Source of the DNA: Spirochaetaceae bacterium
GTDB lineage: Bacteria; Spirochaetota; Spirochaetia; Treponematales; Breznakiellaceae
Reading direction: 5' to 3'
DNA: 11,432 nt
NCBI GenBank assembly: GCA_031278295.1
Contig: JAITKQ010000049.1
Location: 1-11,432, forward strand
Shown: positions 1 through 5,394 of the stretch, piece by piece
Layout: each line of letters begins with the position of its first letter
Numbering within the stretch: position 1 is the stretch's first letter
Notes under the pieces: model-generated
The model's input: only the letters and a program-made list of their open reading frames with translations
Database searches by the model: none
What the model was told of the DNA's origin: nothing
Translations under genes and position numbers: made by a program

Positions 1-2
1 CC

Positions 3-62
3 GGTATGGAAACAGCGCCCCCTTATAAAATGTATACCGGGATGGCGGGGGCATTATCGTAA
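3..62 (+). CDS. Possible C-terminal tail of an upstream gene (partial)
   Basis: Frame 3 is open from the window edge to a TAA at 60-62 and encodes about 19 residues ending in KMYTGMAGALS. This tail reads more like protein than the competing open frame 1, which ends with TAA at 82-84 and is rich in Trp, Arg and Cys. If real, the gene ends 64 nt before der and could be co-transcribed with it. Too little is visible to name a family. The call rests only on an open frame and amino-acid composition. Confidence 0.25.
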   Translation, partial: GMETAPPYKMYTGMAGALS

Positions 63-126
63 GCCGGGTAGCCCTTTCATTTAAAGCTTTGGGTGAAAGC
101 GGGCGGAAGCGGGGGTTGAAAACGGG

Positions 127-1518
127 ATGGGTGGTGGAATTTTGAACAGGGACGGGGGGCGGCCTGTGGTTGTGCTTGCCGGGCGGCCCAATGTGGGCAA
201 ATCGACATTGTTTAACAGGCTACTGCACAGGCGGCGTTCCATTACCGACGCTACGCCGGGGCTGACCCGTGATCCGGTGGCCGCTGACGCGCTTATTGCG
301 GGAAAGCCGGCGCTACTGGTCGATACGGGCGGCTTCAAGCTTGACCGGGGGGCACCGGACTCGTGTGAAAGCGTACTTGACAGCCTCGTCGTGGAGCGTA
401 CGCTGCGGAGCATAGAAGGGGCCGACCTTGTCGTGCTGATACTGGCGGCGGGGGAACTGACGCCGGAGGATGAGGAGTTTATCAGGCTGCTCCGGCCTTT
501 GCGCGATAAGCTTATCGTCGCGGTAAACAAGACCGAAGGCGGCAGGCTGCTTGCGGAAACGTGGAATCTGATGCGCTTTGGTTTTGACAGGATATACCCA
601 ATCTCGGCTGAACACGGGGACAATGTTGAGGAACTGGCCCGCGCCATAGCGGACAAACTGGGGGGTACGGACTACCTGAGACCCGATGGCTATGCGCCCT
701 CAGCCGCGGCGATAAGGCTTAGCATACTGGGGAAGCCGAATACCGGGAAATCCACGCTGTCAAACAGGCTTTGCGCGGAGGCGGCCTCCATAGTGAGCGA
801 CATGCCGGGTACGACACGGGACGTTATAGAAGGGCGCTTTGTGTGGAAGGGTGTGGATTTTGCCGTGATGGATACAGCCGGCATAAGGCGGAAAAGCCGC
901 GTCAGCGAAAATATTGAATACTATTCGGTAAACCGCGCTATAAAAACCATGGACGAGGCGGATATTGTCATCCAGTTGATAGACGCGCCCAAGGGGTTTT
1001 CGGTTCAGGACAAAAAGATAGCGTCCCTTGCCTGCGGCAAGGGACGCGGCCTCATATTCGCGCTGAACAAGTGGGACGCCATGCCGGACGCGAAAAACAC
1101 GTTTAACGCGGCGCGGGATTCGATACATTTTTTTTTCGGACAGATGAAATACGTTCCCGTGCTGCCGCTAAGCGCAAAGAACGGAGATGGTGTGGGCGCG
1201 TTGCTCAACACGGCTGTCAAGATGTTTGAACAGCTTAACCGGTCCACCGATACGCCGAAATTCAACGATTTTTTGGAGAGGGTGCAGGAGGAGAGCCCGC
1301 CGCCTTCCGGTCCGCGGAGTCGTTTCAAGGTAAAGTACGGCGTTCAGGTTTCGGTGAACCCCGTGGTATTCCGCCTGTTTGTCTCCCGTCCCGCCGCGTT
1401 CACGTCCGCGTACCATTCGTACATCTGCAACAGAATCAGAAAAGATTTATCCTACGATACGGTACCCGTGACGCTGGAGATAAGGCCGTCCGGCGGGGAT
1501 AAAAGAAGGCCGCGATGA
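127..1518 (+). CDS. der: Der (EngA) double GTPase, ribosome assembly
   Basis: Cytoplasmic GTPase with two tandem G domains, known in this family to act in late 50S ribosomal subunit assembly. Domain 1 shows the P-loop GRPNVGKS (residues 19-26), DTGG (66-69) and NKTE (134-137). Domain 2 shows GKPNTGKS (202-209), DTAG (249-252) and NKWD (314-317). The C-terminal KH-like domain covers roughly residues 365-455, and the last residues are basic. The length of 463 aa is normal for the family. The ATG at 127 is kept although the GGGGG upstream is poorly spaced; a TTG at 142 preceded by GGTGG is an alternative that would remove only five residues. The 3' end overlaps the MerR gene in an ATGA. Identification is certain; only the start is open. 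Confidence 0.97.
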   Translation: MGGGILNRDGGRPVVVLAGRPNVGKSTLFNRLLHRRRSITDATPGLTRDPVAADALIAGKPALLVDTGGFKLDRGAPDSCESVLDSLVVERTLRSIEGADLVVLILAAGELTPEDEEFIRLLRPLRDKLIVAVNKTEGGRLLAETWNLMRFGFDRIYPISAEHGDNVEELARAIADKLGGTDYLRPDGYAPSAAAIRLSILGKPNTGKSTLSNRLCAEAASIVSDMPGTTRDVIEGRFVWKGVDFAVMDTAGIRRKSRVSENIEYYSVNRAIKTMDEADIVIQLIDAPKGFSVQDKKIASLACGKGRGLIFALNKWDAMPDAKNTFNAARDSIHFFFGQMKYVPVLPLSAKNGDGVGALLNTAVKMFEQLNRSTDTPKFNDFLERVQEESPPPSGPRSRFKVKYGVQVSVNPVVFRLFVSRPAAFTSAYHSYICNRIRKDLSYDTVPVTLEIRPSGGDKRRPR

Positions 1519-1829
1519 TACGCTGTACAACCGGTGATCTGGAAAAACTGCTGGGTGTAAAGGGGCATATCATAAGGTACTGGGAAAAGCATATACCGCT
1601 GATACAGCCCCAAAAGGACGGCACGGGTAACTTTGTATATTCGGCGCGCGACGTTCAGATGCTGATACGGGTTAAACATCTTTTGCATCACCGCAAGTTT
1701 ACGGTTGAGGGTGCGCTGGAAGAACTTTACCGCGAGCTTTCCGGGGGACACGAAGACGAAAGGGCGCGGATAGAGGAACTGCGCTCCGATCTTTTGAACA
1801 TTTACCTGATAAACCACAAGCGAATCTAG
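1515..1829 (+). CDS. Short MerR-family DNA-binding regulator
   Basis: A 104-residue protein made almost entirely of a MerR-type winged helix-turn-helix. The N-terminal TTGDLEKLLGVKGHIIRYWEK (about residues 5-25) is the recognition helix region, and the wing carries the typical YSARDVQMLIRVKHLL pattern (about 42-57), followed by FTVEGALEEL. A short helical tail (about 75-100), probably coiled coil for dimer formation, replaces the effector domain of classical MerR proteins, so no ligand or metal site is visible. Its ATG overlaps the der stop codon (ATGA), with GAAGG a few bases upstream as ribosome binding site, so it is translationally coupled to der. Target genes cannot be inferred. In-frame sequence stays open for 33 more codons after the TAG stop. 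Confidence 0.9.
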   Translation: MIRCTTGDLEKLLGVKGHIIRYWEKHIPLIQPQKDGTGNFVYSARDVQMLIRVKHLLHHRKFTVEGALEELYRELSGGHEDERARIEELRSDLLNIYLINHKRI

Positions 1830-1937
1830 CCGCCTGCCCCCGCCATTAAGGTTTTGATCCGCGACGGGGCCTGCCGCGGAGAGGTACGCAAGCCGCTGTG
1901 CAGGACTTTTGACGTGGAACGCAAGCGCTGACCGCCG

Positions 1938-1971
1938 GGGCGTCCACCGGATCGCCTACGATCGGATGCCC
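1938..1971. other. Long imperfect hairpin between convergent genes
   Basis: GGGCGTCC (1938-1945) pairs with GGATGCCC (1964-1971), including one G-T wobble. Inside it, ATCG (1951-1954) pairs with CGAT (1959-1962) around a CCTA loop. The hairpin lies in the gap between the MerR gene (+) and the unknown gene at 2071-3948 (-), where a shared terminator would be expected. No T-run follows on either strand, so it is not a classical intrinsic terminator. The rest of 1830-2070 is GC-rich and shows no supportable gene; GGCGCGCC (2064-2071), at the stop of the - strand gene, is a simple palindrome. Confidence 0.35.
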
Positions 1972-2070
1972 GGTAGAGCGGAGGCGCACACGGAGCCGGG
2001 TCGTGTCCTGCCCGTCTTTGGGCGGAGGCGTAGCAGCGGGTGGGCGTTAAGGGCGGACGGACAGGCGCGC

Positions 2071-3948
2071 CTAATCCAGCAGGGTTTTTGTTATGTATAC
2101 TTTTATGTAAATCCGGAGGGCATTTTTGTTGCTGATCTGCGACAGCGCCGGGTTTGCGTTGATTATATGATCGGCAAGCTCTTCCAGCATTGAAATGTTT
2201 AAAGCGCGGTGTCCAAATGTTTTTATCGCATTCCGCATATAGTCTTTTATCGTTGTATTTACGTCAAGAGTCAGTTTTTCCTGGGCCGGTTTATTCAAAA
2301 GCCGATTCCAGCGATCAATAAGGCTATTCATGTATTCGTCAATGGTAAAATTGTCAGGCACGATCTCTTTTGCCAAATTTATTGCGGAATTTTTCAGTAC
2401 CGGCTTAGGATCGTTTTCTGCCTGTGCATCGGTTTCCTTGTAATATATGGACTCATTTTTGACTTTGTGCTTAAAGAATCTGGCAATTGATACTATGGCA
2501 GGTATTGAATACCAGAACGGCAATGAGAGTTTGCTGTAAAGCAGCAAACCCTCCCGCCTTAAACCGAACAGTTTTCTGAATGGTATCAGGTCATTCCTGT
2601 CAAAGAATTTTTCGACTTTTGAAGGATAGAGGCTTCCCTCAACCTGCTCATGCTGAAGTAAAATGGTACGTTTATCATGTAGTATGATTAAAGCAATCGG
2701 TGAATACAGACGAACCAGTTTTTGCAGAAGTTTCTCAAATTGCTCATCATTTTCCATGGCCCTTTCTTTATAATAATTTTTAAGTATATTTGTCCACCGG
2801 TTTATAATATCGGTTTTTATTTTTGACTGTAAATCCTTCAGAATGTACGAGCAAAAGTTCAGCACCCTGTCTTTTCGTACAAAATACTCTTCACCATCAG
2901 TATCTGTAAATTTAAATATATCAGGCAGCCTGTCGTCCGCCGTCATTATTTTCTGATTTATCCAGTCCCTCAGATTTTCTTCAGTATACCGCTGCAAAAT
3001 AAGTTTACCACCTGTTGTGGTAAACTTGAAAATATTGTTAAAGGTGAACATATACGGTTCTTCTGTCATCTTTTCCTCGATGGTGGCAAATGCAATATCT
3101 CTGTCACGTTTGTTGATTGCAAGCAGCTTGTAATAATTGTTAAAACCCATAATCAGCGTCACAGCCTGATATAGCGCGGCATTCTCAGGATACATATCGT
3201 TGTTGCGACTCATTACGTCTTTAACCTGGGTCTTGATGAGCGGACACAGGAACAGCCACGAGGAAAATGTAAAATCGTTGGATATTTTAATTTCTTCAAT
3301 GCATTTGGAATGGTGCATGGAGATATTCTTGATGAATTCCTTTACATGCACTTCCTGCCCCGGAAAATGTATAATCAGTTTTTGCGTATAAAATTCCAGT
3401 GTCCTGTTTTTTTGCATTGACCTTTTTAGTTTTGACAGGGCCGCCTCCAAAATACGGTACGGGATATGACTTGACAACAGAAGCGCATCACCGAAGTTAT
3501 CAGGAAATATGAATTTTAACACGGGAAGCTGTGTTTTCTGCGGTTTGGAAAGGTAATCGATCATGCCGGTTTCCACGGGAATTTCCCTGATATATTCCGG
3601 CGGAATTTTTGTTTTCAGGTTACCTTCACTTAAAAAAGGCCTCTCACTTGTTTCATCCACCATATAATAAAATTTCTCAATTTTATCAACAAAGAAACTC
3701 GGCAGGAATATTCTTTGATTTGACACGTCGCCCTGGACTATGCATTTTCCTTCGTCGGAAAGCAGCGAAATTTCCGCATGAATTTTTTCGCGGGTGTTTT
3801 CTATCCACTTCCCAAGCTGCGGAGGTGCGTTGACGCGCAGGGCATTTCGCCGCAAAAAATCTGCAAGTATGTCAATGGATATATACGGCGAATTGTTTTT
3901 GAATGAGTATACACGTATCAAGTTGTAAAAATCGAAATTTTCCGTCAT
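2071..3948 (-). CDS. Large AT-rich protein of unknown function
   Basis: A 625-residue protein from the ATG at 3948 (631 if a TTG at 3966 is used). I do not recognise the family. The sequence has no signal peptide, no obvious membrane helix and no nucleotide-binding or catalytic motif. It is rich in Lys, Ile, Asn, Phe and Tyr and looks mostly helical and cytoplasmic. The N-terminal 60 residues (SIDILADFLRR, then a Lys/Glu-rich helix) could be a helical or winged-helix region. The gene is markedly AT-richer than der or the hem operon, with many ATA, TTT and AAA codons, which suggests transfer or a lineage-specific gene. Neither start has a clear Shine-Dalgarno; a TATGAT (3973-3978) lies upstream but lacks a matching -35 box. 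The long intact frame and protein-like composition make it a real gene. Confidence 0.85.
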   Translation of the reverse strand: MTENFDFYNLIRVYSFKNNSPYISIDILADFLRRNALRVNAPPQLGKWIENTREKIHAEISLLSDEGKCIVQGDVSNQRIFLPSFFVDKIEKFYYMVDETSERPFLSEGNLKTKIPPEYIREIPVETGMIDYLSKPQKTQLPVLKFIFPDNFGDALLLSSHIPYRILEAALSKLKRSMQKNRTLEFYTQKLIIHFPGQEVHVKEFIKNISMHHSKCIEEIKISNDFTFSSWLFLCPLIKTQVKDVMSRNNDMYPENAALYQAVTLIMGFNNYYKLLAINKRDRDIAFATIEEKMTEEPYMFTFNNIFKFTTTGGKLILQRYTEENLRDWINQKIMTADDRLPDIFKFTDTDGEEYFVRKDRVLNFCSYILKDLQSKIKTDIINRWTNILKNYYKERAMENDEQFEKLLQKLVRLYSPIALIILHDKRTILLQHEQVEGSLYPSKVEKFFDRNDLIPFRKLFGLRREGLLLYSKLSLPFWYSIPAIVSIARFFKHKVKNESIYYKETDAQAENDPKPVLKNSAINLAKEIVPDNFTIDEYMNSLIDRWNRLLNKPAQEKLTLDVNTTIKDYMRNAIKTFGHRALNISMLEELADHIINANPALSQISNKNALRIYIKVYITKTLLD

Positions 3949-4032
3949 TGGTATGATTATCGGCAAACATGGATCATATCTAAAAGCCGCATACCGATCC
4001 CCCTACACCGCGCCACGGCACCCACGCCGCAA

Positions 4033-4250
4033 CTATCCGCGCCCCGTTTTCAGCCGCTTTATGACAGCCGGAAGTCCCGGCCTGTCCGACGGCTTAATGT
4101 AAAACTTGAGCCGGCCATACGCAGGGCGGTTGCGATTCGTAATCCGGCGTGTTGAGCGCCGTATCACAATTCGTAAACAGTATCGGGCAAATCGACGGCC
4201 GGCACAAATTTGTTTTTACCGATACCTTGGTTTGCATCCAATTTACCCAT
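4033..4250 (-). pseudogene. Broken small gene, possibly a Mor-like regulator remnant
   Basis: Protein-like sequence runs through three stretches that only join if two lesions are repaired. From ATG 4250 the frame gives MGKLDANQGIGKNKF, then LPDTVYEL, and hits TGA at 4164-4166. The same frame continues after the stop as YGAQHAGLRIATALR. A shift of one base near 4118-4125 then leads into YGRLKFYIKPSDRPGLPAVI and a TAG at 4033-4035. Repaired, it would be about 74 residues. The pattern of an LPDTVYEL helix, a second helix and an aromatic FYIKP turn faintly recalls Mor/Mu middle-operon activators, but that is inference from shape only. A promoter-like sequence ends 8 nt before the ATG. It could instead be noncoding sequence with chance similarity to protein. 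Confidence 0.35.
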
Positions 4251-4261
4251 CTAAGTATAAT
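4232..4261 (+). promoter_or_regulatory. Candidate + strand promoter with no downstream gene
   Basis: TTGCAT (4232-4237), an 18-nt spacer and a perfect TATAAT (4256-4261) form a good sigma-70-type match. No + strand gene follows: the region runs into the 3' end of hemB on the other strand. If active, it would make an RNA of about 155 nt reaching the hairpin at 4396-4424, antisense to the last codons of hemB. It overlaps the - strand candidate promoter, so only one may be real. Confidence 0.3.
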
Positions 4262-4288
4262 ATAAAGAAAACTTGACAGCTTAGGCAA
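4259..4288 (-). promoter_or_regulatory. Candidate promoter toward the broken gene
   Basis: On the - strand a -35 TTGCCT (4283-4288) is followed after 18 nt by a -10 TATATT (4259-4264). The -10 ends 8 nt before the ATG at 4250, so a transcript would begin at or very near that codon. It might also transcribe the unknown gene starting at 3948, with a leader of about 300 nt. The same AT-rich island also reads as a promoter on the opposite strand, which weakens the directional call. Confidence 0.3.
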
Positions 4289-4318
4289 AGTAGCGCGTCC
4301 CCTATCCGGCGATCACAG

Positions 4319-4332
4319 ATTTAGCGCTAAAT
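4319..4332. promoter_or_regulatory. Perfect 14-bp palindrome, possible operator
   Basis: ATTTAGCGCTAAAT is its own reverse complement over 14 bp with no spacer, a form suited to a dimeric DNA-binding protein. It lies in noncoding DNA about 70 bp from hemB, and a second palindrome, CCATATATGG, follows at 4360-4369. Between 4251 and 4395 I see no gene, only these palindromes and the facing promoter-like sequences. No regulator can be assigned. Confidence 0.25.
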
Positions 4333-4395
4333 GTAGAAAAAGAATTTGCCTCGGGAAATCCATATATGGCGTTAAATACAAGACCGCTGACACAC

Positions 4396-4424
4396 ACGGG
4401 CTCAACGCTCGGCGTTGAGCCCGT
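4396..4424 (-). terminator. 13-bp perfect hairpin at the end of the hem operon
   Basis: ACGGGCTCAACGC (4396-4408) and its exact reverse complement (4412-4424) flank a 3-nt loop. The hairpin covers the hemB stop codon (4402-4404) and its last codons. It closes the operon and is the natural candidate for its transcription end or for protecting the 3' end of the mRNA. No T-run follows on the - strand (GTGTGTGTCAGC), so it is not a canonical intrinsic terminator, and it could act in both directions. Confidence 0.5.
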
Positions 4425-5394
4425 CCCTCAAGCGGACCGACAGCTCCGGGGCAAAGTAGCTTATCAGTATGTCAGCGCCGGCGCGAAAGACGCTTACCGC
4501 CGTTTCGTACACCAGTGCGGCCTCGTCGATCAGGCCGGCGGCGGCGGCGGACTTTATCATAGAGTATTCCCCCGAGACGCTGTACGCCGCTACGGGAACC
4601 TCAACCAGGCCCGCTACCGTCTGTATTATATCCAGGTAGGCGAGGGCGGGCTTCACCATCACGATATCCGCGCCTTCCTCGATGTCCGCCAACACCTCTT
4701 TCCGCGCCTCCTTCCTATTGTGATAGTCCATCTGGTAACTCTTGCGGTCGCCAAAAGCGGGAGCGGAGTCCGCCGCGCTCCTGAACGGGCCGTAAAAGGC
4801 GGAGGCGTATTTGGCCGAGTACGCCATGATGGGAATACGCTCGAAGCCCTGAGCGTCCAGCGCGAGTCGTACCGCGCGGATTCTGCCGTCCATCATATCG
4901 CTCGGCGCTATCATGTCCGCGCCGGCACGGGCCTGCGAGACCGCTATCACCGCAAGGCTTTCCAGCGTCCTGTCGTTGTCAACATCGTCCCCATCCAGGA
5001 TACCGCAGTGGCCGTGGCTCGTGTACTCGCACATGCAGAGGTCGGTAACGCAGTAAACTTCCCCGCCGTAGCGCCGTTTGGTAAGGCGCAACGCCTGCTG
5101 CACGACGCCGTCCTCACGGTACGCGCCGCTTCCCTCCTCGTCCTTCTTTGACGGGAGGCCGAACATCATTATCCTGTTTACGCCCCTTTCAAGCAGGCTG
5201 TCGTAAAGCTCAGGCAGCCTGTCCGGGCTCCAGTGGTACTGTCCGGGCATAGAGGCTATCCCGGACTTGATGCCGGCCCCCTCCTTGACGAAGACCGGGT
5301 ATACCAGGCTCGAGGCGGACAGCCGGGTTTCCCGCACGGCTTCCCGTAGCGTTCCGCTGTAGCGCAGGCGGCGCGGCCTTTTAACAATTTCCAT
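4402..5394 (-). CDS. hemB: Porphobilinogen synthase (ALA dehydratase)
   Basis: HemB condenses two 5-aminolevulinate molecules to porphobilinogen in the cytoplasm. The 330-residue protein has the family's normal length. The zinc cysteines are present in DLCMCEYTSHGHC (C120, C122, C130), indicating the zinc-dependent type. Both active-site lysines are visible, in YSAKYAS (K195) and IVMVKPA (K248). The frame extends further upstream, but the ATG at 5394 begins the conserved N-terminus (MEIVKRPRRLRYSGTLREAV) and has GGAG 10 nt before it. This start overlaps the end of the HemD domain gene by 14 nt, as expected for coupled translation. It is the last gene of the operon, and its stop codon lies inside a strong hairpin. 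A CAC GGC CAC TGC stretch resembling a B12-box is only coding sequence here. Confidence 0.97.
   Translation of the reverse strand: MEIVKRPRRLRYSGTLREAVRETRLSASSLVYPVFVKEGAGIKSGIASMPGQYHWSPDRLPELYDSLLERGVNRIMMFGLPSKKDEEGSGAYREDGVVQQALRLTKRRYGGEVYCVTDLCMCEYTSHGHCGILDGDDVDNDRTLESLAVIAVSQARAGADMIAPSDMMDGRIRAVRLALDAQGFERIPIMAYSAKYASAFYGPFRSAADSAPAFGDRKSYQMDYHNRKEARKEVLADIEEGADIVMVKPALAYLDIIQTVAGLVEVPVAAYSVSGEYSMIKSAAAAGLIDEAALVYETAVSVFRAGADILISYFAPELSVRLRDGLNAER

Noticed and set aside
1..52. Two crossing inverted repeats upstream of der (1-7 with 34-40, and 17-22 with 47-52), resembling a pseudoknot
   Set aside because: The stems are only 6-7 bp and lie partly in a probable upstream coding tail; chance is a sufficient explanation.
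1909..2193. A 94-codon + strand frame after the MerR gene
   Set aside because: Its second half is antisense to the end of the large unknown gene, and the first half is Arg/Gly-rich with no motif, as expected from GC-rich noncoding DNA.
4120..4160. A sequence resembling a tRNA T-arm (GATTCGTAATCC)
   Set aside because: No acceptor stem, anticodon arm or D-arm can be placed around it.
4094..4288. A 64-codon - strand frame starting with TTG in the noncoding stretch
   Set aside because: It has no ribosome binding site and a less protein-like sequence; the neighbouring frames give a better explanation as a broken gene.
5000..5015. A GCCACTG-like B12-box on the - strand, suggesting a cobalamin riboswitch
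   Set aside because: It is the coding sequence of the HGHC zinc motif of hemB, far from any operon start, without other riboswitch elements.
4366..5151. A long open frame of 261 codons on the + strand
   Set aside because: It lies antisense to hemB, whose zinc cysteines and two active-site lysines are unmistakable; the + strand frame is a GC-rich shadow.
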